This document shows, piece by piece, positions 22,815-34,477 of a stretch of DNA of 64,000 nt. The position numbers and the translations under genes are program-made. The notes under the pieces were generated by a model, which ran no database searches, was not told the DNA's origin, and saw only the letters and a list, made by a program, of their open reading frames with translations. The DNA lies in the NCBI GenBank assembly GCA_963556145.1, contig OY744465.1, positions 5,518,001-5,582,000 of the forward strand, in the 5' to 3' direction. The DNA comes from Hygrocybe punicea. Taxonomy: Eukaryota; Basidiomycota; Agaricomycetes; Agaricales; Hygrophoraceae. Within the stretch, counting starts at the first letter, position 1. Every line of letters begins with the position of its first letter.

Positions 22815-25500
22815 CAGTAGACCCAGTCGTTTTGGTTAACCCGATCGCAGATATAGTTGCAAAAGGTAGGTACACATAGCGCAGTTGCTTGCTGGGGGGG
22901 TAGGTTAACCCAAAAGACAGCACTTGCTGGGGAAATGTGGTGTGGTAGGTTGACCCAGGTACAGTTCTTGCTGGTCAAGGGTGGCTGGTTGGGTCAACCT
23001 GGTGTCAGCTCCGCCATGGAGTCGGTTAACCCAGGGCAGCTATTCCAGGACGGTTGGGTTGACCCAGGCCTAGCTGTTCAAGCCATGTGGGTTGACCTGG
23101 CTGCAGTTATTGTTGCAGCACTGGGTTGACCCCAGTCCAGCTCTTGCTGCAGGCTTGGGTTGACCTAGATGCAGCTTTTGCTGCAGAACTGGGTTGACTA
23201 GGGCCCAGCACTTGCTGGAGGGTGGGGTGACTGGGGTCCAGCGATTGCTGCAGCACTGGGTTGACCTGGCCCCAGCTCTTGCTGCAGCACCGGGTCAACC
23301 AAGGGCCAGTTATTGCTGCAGGATGGGGTTGACCTGGGCCCAGCTATTGTTGCAGCACTGGGTTGACCCGGGTCCAGCACCTGCTGCAGGGCTTGGGTTG
23401 ACCAGGATCAGCTATTGCTGCAGCACCAGGTCAACCTGGTCCCAGGTATTGCTGCAGCATTGGGTCAACCCAGGTCCAGCACCTGCTGCAGGGCTTGGGT
23501 TGACCAGGATCCAGCTATTGCTGCAGCACTTGGTTGACCCTGGCCCAGCACTTGCTGCAGGGTAGGTTGACCAGGGTCCAGCTATTGCTGCAGCACTGGG
23601 TTGACCCAGGTCCAGCACCTGCTGCAGGGCTTGGGTGGACCGGGAGCCAGTGATTGCTGCAGCACTGGGTTGACCTGGCCCCAGCTCTTGCTGCAGCACC
23701 GGGTCAACCCAGGGCCAGTTATTGCTGCAGCATTGGTGGACCCAGGTCCAGCACCTGCTGCAGGGCTTGGGTTGACCAGGATCCAGCTATTGCTGCAGCA
23801 CCAGGTCGACCTGGGCCCAGCTATTGCTGCAACATTGGGTCGACCTGGGCCAGCTATTGCTGCAGGATTGGGTTGACCTGGCCCCAGCTCTTGCTGCAGC
23901 ACCGGGTCGACCTGGGCCCAGCTATTGCCACAGCATTGGGTTGACCTCGGCCTAGCTATTGCTGCAGCACTGGGTTGACCCAGGTCCAGCACTTGCTGCA
24001 GGGCTTGTGTTGACCGGGATCCAGCTATTGCTGCAGCACTTGGTTGACCCTGGCCCAACACTTGCTGCAGGGTAGGTTGACCAGGGTCCAGCTATTGCTG
24101 CAGCACTAGGTTGACCGAGGTCCAGCACTTGCTGCAGGATAGGTTGCCGGGGGCACAGCTCATTCTGCAGCATTGGGTTGATCCTGGACCCACTGATGGG
24201 GGCAGGCTTGGGTTCACTAGGGTCTGGCTAGTGTTCCAGCACTGTGTTGCCATGCCCAGCTTTTGCTGCAGAAAAGGGTTGACCCTGGCCCACCTCTCCC
24301 TGCAGCATTGGGTTGACCAGTGTCCAGCTCTTGCTGCAACATGGGCTCATGTCAGTCGACAGGCTTGCATCACATCCCACTTTGCCTGCATGTATTTCAT
24401 GTTCCAAACATTGACAGAGCTCACACCAGCTCAAGCCAATATTTATTCAGAAACTGCCATATAAAGTAATCAAAAATTTTCAATCTGCACATGACACACA
24501 TGTACCACATAATATAATTTGAATGCACTTATTCAAAGCACAGGGAATAGCAAAATCAAAAAATTATTATTTTGACAATGCACAATATCTTACTTTTACT
24601 ATCAGCTATCAGCCATTACAGGAGCTACTTATTCCCAATGACAATCTATGACAAAATCAGAACTTACCCCACTTGGAATATTGTGCTTTTCTATTTAATA
24701 TTGCTCAATTACCTCACTATTACTTAAAATAGACACATAAATTTAATGATTATTTTATCCAAATACATAATTAAATAGTGAAGGGCAGAAGGCAGGTGAG
24801 AGGAAGATAGGTGGGTGTGGAGTGGGAGGAAGGTGGGAGTGGGAGAAGGGAGTGGGAGTGGGAGAAGAGGGAAGGTGGGAAGGCAGCAGGGAAGGGAGGG
24901 TGACGGAGACGGAGACGGAGACGGAGACGGAGACGGAGACGGAGAGAGGGAGGAGAGTGGACTGTACATACGTTCCCGTTGTCCTCGTCGTCTTCGTCTA
25001 CGTCTCTGCTGTCCTCGTCCCCCTCGTTCCCGTTCCCGTTCCCGTTCCCGTTCCCATCGTCCCCGTCCACGCCGTTCCGGTCCCTGTCATTCCCGTTCCC
25101 GTCATTCCTCTCGTCGTCGTCATCGTTGTCGTTGTCATCATCATCCTCGTCGTCCGATGGATCGTCATCGTCGTCTGCGTCGTCCTGTCGTCCCCTAGCT
25201 GGCCGTCCCCGTCGTTCCCGTCCCCGTTGTCCCCGTTCCCAATGTTGTCCTCGTTGTCGTTGTCCTCGTCTCCGTCCCCGTCGTCGTCCTCGTCGATCCC
25301 TGGATGGTCGTTGACTCTGTCGTCCTGTCGTCTCTTCGCTGGCCGTCTCCGTCCCCATCGTCTTCCCCGGCTGGCCATCTGTGCCCTCGTCGCCTCTGTC
25401 CTCGTCGTTGCCTGCCATCCGCTGTTTCGGCCCTTCAGTTGGGCGTTGACGTGACTTGGCGCGGGCATGCGTGTTGCGGTCAATTCCAGGCGCAGCAGTG
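22815..25500 (+). repeat. Left inverted arm of the 14.3-kb element
   Basis: Reverse complement of about 34,190-37,099. Agreement is base-for-base over long stretches, for example the outer 150 bp, the AT-rich block at 24,440-24,800 and the flanks of the minisatellite. It is weaker in the acidic-repeat part (24,960-25,480), so the inner limit is approximate. Confidence 0.85.
22880..24350 (+). repeat. 34-bp minisatellite, left arm
   Basis: About 40 degenerate copies of a unit like CAGCTATTGCTGCAGCACTG plus GGTTGACCTGGGCC. Each unit has a GCTGCAGC core and a GTTGACC or GTCAACC block. Many frames are open through it on both strands, but they are repeat artefacts. Confidence 0.9.
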
Positions 25501-25538
25501 AGAAAGTCCTTCATAAAAACAATAATATTAGCTAGCAT
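24964..25538 (-). CDS. Acidic-repeat ORF of the large element, left arm
   Basis: The minus-strand frame runs through Arg/Gly-rich and then Asp/Asn/Glu-rich sequence (DDDDDPSDDEDDDDNDND and similar) and stops being acidic at a GTAC/GTATG-like boundary before the CTCCC tract. Upstream, across the LINE insertion, a Q-rich frame (REQQQQQNQVEG) ends at a good donor (AAG, then GTAAGTAG), suggesting a spliced gene. Not recognised; highly repetitive, so coding status is uncertain. Confidence 0.35.
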
Positions 25539-25882
25539 AGTAATAGTAATAAATTTTGAGAAATCTACTTACCTTCTACTTTTTTTTTTCTCCCAGTTTA
25601 TTCTCCTTTACAGTACATTGTATGTAGAGATTCCTGTTATGTATGCTACTTGTCATGTCAAGTGGGTGCATGAAGTCCTGAGGCAACATGTGGGAAGCAG
25701 CAGTGCCGTTCCCGGTAGGAGTGTATCTCCTGTAATAACTGAAACCCGGGTATGGGTAGATTATAAAATATAGAATGGGAAGGTCGGGGCCGTGGGGCCG
25801 GGGGTATGCGGAACAGGGTGTACGATGCGCGGTATGTAGTGCGTGGGATGTGAGTGTGGTGGGATGACGGGGGGCGGTGGGG

Positions 25883-28800
25883 TTAGCTGCTACATTCGTG
25901 TGTGATGTCGGGAATGTGTCCAAACGCTTGCCAGAGTCGCTGTGTGTCGTTGATGTAACGGAAGAGCGGTGGAAGGTGCTTTGGGGTGCATAGCAGTTTC
26001 TTCACATATCCTGCATCACGCCCTACCGTTCGGCGTAGTTTTCGGCGTGCATGGTCGTGTGCTGGGCAAAACAGGAGAAAGTGGGTGACAGTCTCGTGGT
26101 GACGACGACAGCAAGGACAAGTGGGGGTGTCAGCGCGGTTGATCTTATGCAAATGATGATTGAGTCCCACGTGGCCTGTTCTTAGCTGTGTGAGGATTGC
26201 GACGTGTTTCTTGGGCAGAGATCGGGTCATCTTCCGATATGTGGCCGGTGAGAAGCTCGGGTCGATTTCCAGGAGCCGTCTGCATCTCGGGGACTGGGCC
26301 CATTCCCTGTCTGCCCGTTTCTTTAGCCTGTCTAGGAACGACCTCGCCGCTGCTGTCTTGCTGTGTGGTAGAGCGTGCCGTAGTGGGGCGGGAAGTCCTG
26401 TGGCTGCCGTTACGTTCCCTTGTGCTGCTCTCTTCGCATGACCATCTGCTGCCTCATTGCCTCCGATGCCCTCGTGTCCCGGTGCCCATTTTATTGTCAG
26501 ATTCATCCTCTTATGTTGCCTCCTAACCATGTCTAGCCTCTTGTGGAACAGGTCGAATATGTAGTGTGAGGGGCCCGCTTCGAGAGATTTGATCGCCCGT
26601 ATCGCTGCCTGTCCGTCCACGAACATTGAAACACCCCGAACCCCCTTTTCTCCTCTCAGCAACTCCAGTCCCAGTATCGTGCCTATCCCTTCTCCTTCGT
26701 GTACCGTGTGATGCTCCTGTTTACCTAGTTTGTACCTTCTGACTCTCTTTCTCCTCCGCCCTGCTCGCATGAGTACCGCCGCTGCGCCTATCATACCATC
26801 CAAACCTGATCCATCAGTATATATTTTGATATCGTTGTTATCTTGTTCGTGAGCTTCCTTGGCCTCTTCTCGTGACGGCCGTATCTGCGTCGTGACCTCT
26901 GGTTCCCATTTCGTGTCGTATCTGCATGTGGTGATCTTTTCCATGTGTTCCGTTTTGACGTTGTAGTCCCATATGAGGTCATGTATGGGGGTGGGGTGTC
27001 TTTTTACCCGGCGTACCCGTGCGTTCTTGACGGCTTTGCTTAGTGGGTGTGCCGGCGGGAGCGTTGCAAGGCGTAGGGCTGCCCATTGTCGAGTCCTATC
27101 TACTAAAAAGTGAAATGGTAAAAGGTCTGCGTGGACATCTAGGATGTCGGTGGCCGTGGTTGACAATGCGCCGGTGATCATTATGGCTGCCTTGCGTTGT
27201 ATGCCTGTTAGTTTTCGTACCATCGCTGTGCCTCCTCCGCCTCTCCTAGTCCCTCTTCCGTCTTTCTTTGAAGTTGAGCCCATGAAGACCTCCGCAGCGT
27301 AGAGCATTCTTGGTACCGCGATCGATAGGTAAAGCCTTCTCATGATCCTCGCCGGTATCCCCCCTGATGTCTTAGATAGCCTCCTGAACTCCAAAAGCCA
27401 GTCCTGGCCCTTTTTGAGTGCTGCCGCTCCCTGTTCCTTCCATCGAAGTTCGCGGTCAATGTGTATGCCAAGAAACTTGATTGATGTCTTGGGGGGTATG
27501 GGTCTTCCAGCAATGTTAATCGGTAGCCCTGTTATTATGATTCTTTTCCGTGGGTTATCTGGGTCCACCTGTCGTCGTCGCGTCAGATCGATAAGCTGGA
27601 ATTTGTCGACACCAAATTCGCAGTTATGTTCCCTCGCCCACTCTAGAATGCCGCCCGGCCTCTCCATAATGGACTCCAGCTTCGCATGTGCTTCCCCAAA
27701 ATTCCGGCCCACCGCGAGTACGTTCGAGTCGTCAAGGTATAGGATGCCATGTTCCCCATTGCGTGGGATGGGGATGTCGAGCTGGTCTGAGTTGTAGAAT
27801 AGGTAGCACGTCGGCGAGACGGGGCTGCCCTGGTCAAGTCCGTTGTCTACATCAAAGGGTTCTGAGGTGAATTCATCGAAGGTCAGTGTGGTACGACGGG
27901 CTGTGAGCGTTCTCTCTAGCCACCCAGTGATCTCCACTGGTACACTACGTTTTCGCATATTATGCACCATACGGTCAATGGCTGTACTCGGAAAGGCCCC
28001 TTTGACATCAAGGGAGAGTAACGATACCACATTACCTTTCCGCCATTCATCCTTGATTATCTTGCTCATAAATAGAATCGCGTCCATTGTGCTACGGCCA
28101 GCTCTCCCTCCAAAGTGATTGTCTGGCAAGACTCGGGCTCTCTCGCTCATGACTGTGATGTCTTCGTTGACGCATGAGTTCATCAGCCTCGCGTACCCAT
28201 CCGATAGTACTATGGGCCGCCATGCTCCAGGGATGGAGTAGTCTGGCTTGCCCGGCTTCTTCAGTACGATTGTCTCCGTGACCGCCCAATGTCTTGGGTA
28301 CATCTCCAACCCAAAGGTCGCTCTGAAAATGGGGCCGAGAAAGGGGACCAGCATATCGCCGGCGTTCTTGAATACTGCATTTGGTGGGGTGTTGCATTTG
28401 GTGCCCTTGTATGGCTGCATACGTTGGATGGCTCTGTGGATTTGCACGTTGGTGATGGGTCGGAAGTTCCATGCTGGCGGTGGATACTCGGGGTCTTCGG
28501 GGACTGATGAGGTGGCGGGTTTGCTGGGGAAGAAGTTGCTGTGAAAAGCTTTGCTCTTATCTGCGTTAGTCGTCAGTTCGCGTTTCTCATTTGTTGTGGT
28601 GTCTGTAATATATAGTGTGGGCACCTTCGCCCTCCCTCCGTCTGATGCAGGACCTGTCACCAATCGGCTCGCTGTCCATTGACTAGATGTGTCGATACTC
28701 TCTAGCCATTCCAACCAATGTGTTGCCTTAACCGTCTGTATATGAGCTGCATACCTGTGTTTGGCTGTTTTGTACGCCTCGTGGATTGGGTGTCCCTCCA

Positions 28801-30770
28801 CGTGTCGGTACCGGTATGATTTGTTGCCGAGGTTGCGGACCGTTTTCCGTTCTGCTCTCAGGTCTTGATTCCACCATCGTTTGCTGTAGGGGGATAGTTT
28901 AGTCACAGGGACACATTTCGTTACCGCGTTCCAGACCGCTCCCTCCAATTCTCCTAGCGCCCGGTGGAAGGAGTCGTGCGACGTGAGTTCTGCTGGGGCT
29001 GGGAGGGTGTCCAGGTTCTCCTTGAGCGAGTTTCTGAACTCCGTCCAGTCCGCCGCGCGAAAGTTCAGGCGTTGTATTTGAGGTCTAGACGGGGCGGTTA
29101 GATCTAGCATCGTAGTTATCGGGAAGTGGTCGGTCTTGGCTGGCCTATCGCCTGGTCTCGTGTCACATAGCACTACGTTGTAGATGCGGGTTCTTGGTGG
29201 CTTCGGAACTATATAAAGAAATAATATAAAGATCCTAACCAGAAGGTGTCAGCGTAGAAGTGACTGGATAAATCAGTGTCGGGAATAGAAGTAAAAAGAA
29301 GGGAATGTTAGTAAAAGTAAAGCCGCCGCGTAAAACTGGACTAATAACGACGAAGCCGGCGATGAATGGAGTGAAAACGGACAAATAATAAAGAACCCGA
29401 CGATGCCGACGATGTCGGGTACGGCGGGTCGGGTCGGGTCGGGTCGGAAATGATGAACGAATATACGGAAACAACGATAAAGACGACGAAGTGAACTATA
29501 AAAAGCTAAGGATCTACGTGGACGAGCATTTGAAGGGATTAAAAAGTGATTCTGACTAAAGGGAAACGGGGACTAATGGTATCTTTTTTTGTACGATCGT
29601 CGGGGACCGTTTTTATAGTACAGGAAACAGTAATCTACTTTCGGACGTGTCTACTTCGGCCGATGGTAAGCTACAAAGAAAGGTTGGAATGGGGATGTGG
29701 AAAGGGGGGTTGCAAAGCAACGAAGACAGGAAATGGAGGGGAAAACGAATATGCAAGGAAAAGATCTAGAAAGTCCTACATATCTCCGAAAGGACGAGGG
29801 GATGCATAAATAAAGTAAATCCGAAGTCGGGGATTGAGTCCGAAGAGATCCATCTCCTGGAATTGGAACTCCGAGGCGTTTGAGGCTGCCGGATTTAGCC
29901 CAAAAGCGGCCGTCACAAAGCGGCATGTGTCGGGTTACGTCGGTCACGTCGGGTCACGTCACGTCACGTCACGTCGGGTTACGTCGGGTTACGTCGGGTT
30001 CGAATGTAAGTTGAATGGAGGCAGCGGGTTCGTCCGGATTTGTGATATATCGATGATACGGACTCAGAGGGACATCGACCCTCTACAACGTGGTCCATTA
30101 TGGAACTAGAGCAGAAAACGTTGTCAACTCGGGTCATGTTGCCCGTCGACATGGACTGCAGCGTTGGTGTGCCCTCTGGTAATGCCATTCTCATGTCGTA
30201 TCGGGCTAAGAGGTCTAACAAAGGTCCTGCTGCTTCGAGGTTAGCATTGGTGAAGAGGTGGTTGTTACGCTCTTCATCCCAGAGTGGGTGGTGGCGGTTG
30301 AAGTCTCCTGCCAGGACGTAGTGGACTGGGGTCTGGGCTGGAGCTCGAGCTGCTACGCTACCAAGGTAACGTCGCAGTGTGGATATGTTGTTGTTGTTGT
30401 TACAGTCATTGTATACATTGATGATTCTGATGATCCCAAAGTTCCCTTTTATCTCTGCCGCTGTGATGTCAGGTGAGTCAATTAGTATTGGAGACCAGGA
30501 GTCAGATCGGAGCCGTCTGTTGACCAGTATTATTGATCGGGTGGGATGTGTTGTGTGTCTGTCATGGTGTCATGGGGGGTATATCACTGTGTAATAAGTG
30601 TTGGCTCTCGAGAGCCCCTTGAAATCGACGTATGGTTCCTGTATGAGAATAAAGTCATAATTGGTTTTGATTGAGTCTAGCATGTCGTGTTGGGCTACGA
30701 GCGATTTGTTGACGTTCTGTTGCCATAAAGTTAGTGGTTTCGATGAGTCGGGAGTGGGAGCGGAGGTCAT
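25883..30770 (-). pseudogene. LINE ORF2: endonuclease, reverse transcriptase, RNase H
   Basis: Without the 909-bp insertion and one 4-bp target copy the frame is 1,325 codons, stop included. The N-terminal APE-type endonuclease shows TLWQQNVNKS, LIQEPY, AGDFNRHHPLWD and RVDNVFCSS. The RT core has PGAWRPIVL, LSLDVKGAFPS, GLDQGSPVSP and the catalytic YLDD. RNase H has IYTDGSG, the Glu of HEGEGIG, and FVDGQAAI, with a late WAPGHEGIGGNE. A CPCCRRHHETVTHFLLFC finger ends the protein. A single TGA near 30,570 interrupts the endonuclease; a CGA-to-TGA change would explain it (inference). Start ATG overlaps the ORF1 stop as ATGA. Confidence 0.92.
29179..30087 (+). mobile_element. 909-bp LTR-like element inside the LINE
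   Basis: Begins TGTAGATGCGGGTT, ends CGACCCTCTACA, flanked by ACGT (29,175-29,178 and 30,088-30,091). Removing it with one ACGT restores the LINE frame (HVVLCDTRPG). Shares its first 500 bp with the element at 20,498, including the GGGTC pentamer run at 29,420-29,450; it adds an ACGTC/GGGTTACGTC repeat at 29,940-30,000. No coding capacity. Looks like a solo LTR; the autonomous parent is not in the window. Confidence 0.88.
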
Positions 30771-32716
30771 ATATAGAGCTCCTCCGTCGAGGGTGAGTGG
30801 ATAGGATGATGTTGTTGGTGTTGGTGATGATGTTGTTGGGGTGGGTGTGGGGTCATTGTTCGCGGCACAGCGGTCGTTGTGTCTGTGTGGGTAGATTTCC
30901 GTGTCATGATGTGGGTGGGGCCTTCAAGCGGTTCGTCAGCCCACCATCCTCCGGAGGTAGGCGGCGCTGGTCTATCTGTCCAGTAAGTGTGTAATGTCTG
31001 TTGGGCAGTTTGCGTGCTTATCCTCTGGTTTCGTCGATCTGTAGCTGGTGCTAGTGCTGTCCGCCGTTGTTCGGCTCCTGGGTGGCTTCTGTCATGAGGT
31101 CTCTGGTTGTCTCTCCCTCCTCTATTTTGTTCACATCGTTTGTCCGGATGTGGGTATGGGGCGTTGTCTGTGGGTGCGTCCCTTCTCCACGTCGTGTCAA
31201 ACGTGTTCCGCATGGGATCCGTGTCCGTTCTGCCCCATGTGCTAGGGTTGTTGGTGGGGAAGAGTCTGTACTTGGCGTCGGGGTCTCGATCGCGTGTTTG
31301 ATGGAGACGCTCCCTGAAGACTCGACATTGTCGGTCAGCAGCGCCATGTCTGCCCTCTTGGCAATTGGCACATCTCAGTTCCCCGGTGCCGCATAGCTGA
31401 TCTGCTGTGCGGTGGAGCCCCGCACAGCGTGCGCATACATCGTGGATGGATTTACAGTCCCTCGCGATGTGGCCGAATTTCTGGCATTTCATGCATCTCC
31501 GCAGGTCCATCAATGCTTTCTTTGTCCTGCATTGCTTTCCCTCTATGAAAATACCGTATTCTAGCGTGTGGTTCGCAGCTTCTCTCGTGCTGAAGCCCAC
31601 TGACAAGAACGCGAATCTCTGTCCCGCTCGACGAAGGTGGGGTGGCTTGATCCATCGTGCCTCGTATATCGCCATCCTGGGAAGGGAGCTGGCTTGCTCG
31701 ACCTTCTCGATTGCTGTTTGTTCATTCGGGTCAAAGGAGGTAGGGACGTGTTCGGCCACTACTTGGTACGTCCTCGAGCTCCCTGTTGATGTCCCTCCAA
31801 ATTGCGCCATAAATGCGCACATTACTTCCTTGGACTTTAAGTAGTTCGCCGCCTGCGTGGAGTTGAGTGTGTATATTATCGTTCCAGATTGTGTTCTGCG
31901 TGCTCCCACAAAGGCCATGCCATTGGGTTTGTCTGCTGCCTGCATACCCATCAAGTCAAGGGCCAGGGTCGCCTTCTCCACCAACTCTTTCTCGGATAGG
32001 TTCACTAGCGGGTCGTCTTGTGTATCGGGTAGTCTGCGTACTACAATCTGCTTGTCCAATGCGTTTCCTTTCGCTATCGGCGCTGCGTGTTCCGGTGGGA
32101 TCTGCGTGGTGGTCCGTACGATCGATGCGAAGGTGGGTGTGCTGTCAGTGTCAGGTTGTTCCCGATTGGTGGCCGCCTCTGCCATCTTGGTGGCTGCCTC
32201 TACCGTCTCTAATGCGCTTTTCGTGCGGGTTGTAAGTTCGTCTAAGTTGGCTCGGAGATCGTTTAGTGTGTTCATCATTTGATTCGTCACCCCCCGCAGC
32301 GACTCCTCCTGCTTGCCACTGGCTTCCGTTGCTGCTGTGATCGTTTCGGCTGCCGTGGTCAGTTTGGGGTGTACTATCTCGTCCATTTTCCTGTCTATTT
32401 TCGCCACTGCCTCGTTCGCCATCGTGTCCAATCCCATCTCCTCTAGAATGAATGCCGAGGCCCTCAGGATGTTCACCACGGGTCTGGGCAGCTTGGCTAT
32501 GCCCCCTGCCGCTTGTAGTAGGACATACGCTAGTCTCTGGGTAGTCATCTTTTCTCCTTGCGTGATGTATCCGTCCCGTACCAGAGCCGTTCTGGCATCT
32601 TTCACATTGAGCACGTCAGTCAAGACACCCGTGGCATCAGCTAACTCATCTCTGGTTGGTCTAGTCGCGTGGTTTTTGTCTAAGTTACCTCCCGGAGTTC
32701 GGTTTTTCGAGGTCAT
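30767..32716 (-). CDS. LINE ORF1 protein with zinc knuckles
   Basis: Intact 649-codon frame. Predicted nucleic-acid-binding, particle-forming protein of the LINE. The N-terminal half is helical, with Thr/Ala-rich coiled-coil-like sequence. The C-terminal half carries three cysteine knuckles in tandem: CMKCQKFGHIARDC, CARCAGLHRTADQLC and CANCQEGRHGAADRQC. A His/Gln/Pro-rich tail follows. The stop TGA overlaps the ORF2 start (bases 30,767-30,770), suggesting termination-reinitiation as the route to ORF2 translation. Confidence 0.92.
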   Translation of the reverse strand: MTSKNRTPGGNLDKNHATRPTRDELADATGVLTDVLNVKDARTALVRDGYITQGEKMTTQRLAYVLLQAAGGIAKLPRPVVNILRASAFILEEMGLDTMANEAVAKIDRKMDEIVHPKLTTAAETITAATEASGKQEESLRGVTNQMMNTLNDLRANLDELTTRTKSALETVEAATKMAEAATNREQPDTDSTPTFASIVRTTTQIPPEHAAPIAKGNALDKQIVVRRLPDTQDDPLVNLSEKELVEKATLALDLMGMQAADKPNGMAFVGARRTQSGTIIYTLNSTQAANYLKSKEVMCAFMAQFGGTSTGSSRTYQVVAEHVPTSFDPNEQTAIEKVEQASSLPRMAIYEARWIKPPHLRRAGQRFAFLSVGFSTREAANHTLEYGIFIEGKQCRTKKALMDLRRCMKCQKFGHIARDCKSIHDVCARCAGLHRTADQLCGTGELRCANCQEGRHGAADRQCRVFRERLHQTRDRDPDAKYRLFPTNNPSTWGRTDTDPMRNTFDTTWRRDAPTDNAPYPHPDKRCEQNRGGRDNQRPHDRSHPGAEQRRTALAPATDRRNQRISTQTAQQTLHTYWTDRPAPPTSGGWWADEPLEGPTHIMTRKSTHTDTTTAVPRTMTPHPPQQHHHQHQQHHPIHSPSTEELYI

Positions 32717-33654
32717 AGGATTATAATGTATCTTAGGATCCTATCAGGTAGAAGTTAGGCTATCGTAGTGTTCGTTCAATTGTGCAAGAGAGGTGTGGGG
32801 CCGCCGCTCAGGTTTCCTTTGTTGGGGTCCTGGTCGGGGTGCCACGCGGTGTGTTGCCAAGCGATCTCACCTTCTACTTGATTTTGCTGCTGTTGCTGTT
32901 CTCGTGGACGCATCGTGGAGTACGCGACGATTTGAACCCACGCCGGAGGTTGCCGATTGCCCAAACGGGCGCGAGTTGCCTTATATGTAACCAAGATCTT
33001 ACTTTTCTCAGTGTAATTGCATGGAGCACAACAACTGTGTAGCACATTTAAGACCACGTAGGGATAGAATTAGCCTCTAACTACGTCCCCCCCAAATTTT
33101 GTATTTTATTATGGCATACATAGAGAGATATCCATGATTCATTGATACCTCCCTGCCAATTTCGGACCCTTAAAATGCTACTTTACCAATATTGCTCTGA
33201 AAAATATGAGAATAATTGTGAAACTACTATGTAAAGTATCTATTGTATTGATGATCAGTGCCTGGCACTTGGTGGTCCCAGAATCTGTTGTAGCCAAGAA
33301 ATGAAAGGTTCAAAGTAAAGCTGAACTTGAAGTTCGGACTTGGTTGATGGGTCAGCCACAATGCACAATTCTGTGCATTTGCTTGGCTGAAACAAAGGTG
33401 CTGGTCCACCAACAATCAGGCACTTATGTGTACCACAATGAGTACTCATTAAAGTACTCCTGAGATTAATTTCAGATTTTTAAGACAAAGTTAGATCATT
33501 AAGGGTCCAATTCTGGCAGAGGAATGGAATAAATTGTGAATAGCTCTTGATGCAGGGCCGAATAAAATACAAATTTTAGTATGAGGGTAGATATACCATA
33601 TTTACACCTTTTGAGGATTTCACTTGGGGTATGCATGCATTGTTGTGCATGCTA

Positions 33655-33999
33655 AGATAGGCCTCATTCATATACGACCATATGTGACATTTCGTGACAA
33701 ATCATGTGCCCTCAGCCATTTCGAAACAAATGTGACATTTTGATTGAAAATATAGCCTTGTTTGTAGGCATAGATCAAACTTGCTTTTGCATCTCCTCAT
33801 TACACAGGTCAAAAATAAAAATTCTGCTTCCTGGGAGTTGTTTGGGATACAATTATGTGTAGTTCCCAGGAGCCATAAATTTTATTTTTGAAATGTGGAT
33901 GGAGGAGATAGGCATTTGGTGAGTTAAACTGTGTTTTACCTGCCAAGCGTGACAATTTTCATCACATGACATTAGTCGTATTTGAATGAGGCCTATCTT
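33655..33999. mobile_element. Tc1/mariner-like MITE
   Basis: About 345 bp with terminal inverted repeats AGATAGGCCTCATTCATATA (left) and a matching right end …GAGGCCTATCT, one base different within 20. Flanked by TA on both sides (33,653-33,654 and 34,000-34,001), the Tc1/mariner target. An internal inverted pair (AAAAATAAAAATTCTG... / ...AATTTTATTTTT with TCCTGGGA/TCCCAGGA) adds hairpin potential. Non-coding. Confidence 0.75.
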
Positions 34000-34001
34000 A
34001 G

Positions 34002-34477
34002 AAGATTCAAAAGCTTCAGCGACACTTCCATGTTTGGCAACTCGAACCCGTTTGGGAAATCGGCAACTGCCGGTTGGCTTTCCCGCGCGAGTTCAAGCGT
34101 TGTTTTCAACAACGCGTCAACAACGGGAGATGGGTGCAGAGGAGCACCCGAGGTAAATTTCTGATTTTAACTTGTGTTCTTTACTAATTGTTGACCTTTT
34201 CCAGCTACCCCACGCCAAACAGGCGATTCCGAACACCCAACAGCAGAACACAACGCGCCAGCAAACAGAACGGAAGCCGACGAAAACGGCCACCGTGAGG
34301 ATGGCGGAAACGAGGATGCGCCAACGACCAGGACGGACGGCCGAGACAACCACGACAGCAACGACGAGGACAGTCGACGAGGTCACAGACGGCCGGCGAG
34401 GGGACGACGGGGCGGAGAAGGATAGCGACGGGACGACAGGACGACGGAGACGACGACGACCATCCGGGGGACGATGA
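34002..34477 (+). CDS. Putative two-exon acidic-repeat ORF of the large element, right arm
   Basis: A frame reading KSFSDTSMFGNSNPFGKSA ends at GAG plus GTAAATTT (34,153), and the next acceptor TTTTCCAG (to 34,203) opens a frame ATPRQTGDSEHPTAEHNAPA that becomes Asp/Glu/Arg-rich. This parallels the left-arm frame. No family recognised. A MITE lies immediately upstream, so the true start is unclear. Confidence 0.35.

Larger units (their letters stand above)
25582..32868 (-). mobile_element. Full-length Tad1-type LINE retrotransposon
   Basis: It reads on the minus strand from 32,868 (5') to a 9-10 base A-tail (T-run at 25,581-25,590). It is flanked by an 11-bp direct repeat ACCTTCTACTT (25,571-25,581 and 32,869-32,879). 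The 5' leader is 152 bp; ORF1 (zinc knuckles) is followed by ORF2 (endonuclease, reverse transcriptase with YLDD, RNase H, terminal CCHC finger). This order, the RNase H domain and the fungal host fit the Tad1 clade. It is disabled by one in-frame TGA and a 909-bp LTR-like insertion in ORF2. Confidence 0.93.

Noticed and set aside
22880..24350. CRISPR-like array
   Set aside because: Units are degenerate and contiguous, with no unique spacers, and the genome is eukaryotic.
22857..24464. Many ORFs of 60-160 codons in the minisatellite arms (also 35,486-37,029)
   Set aside because: Repeat-driven open frames on both strands; no conserved protein.
32915..32990. tRNA-like segment on the minus strand (GGGTTCAAATCG resembling a B box)
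   Set aside because: The T-stem does not pair properly and no acceptor stem or anticodon loop can be drawn. Treated as unannotated sequence of the large element.
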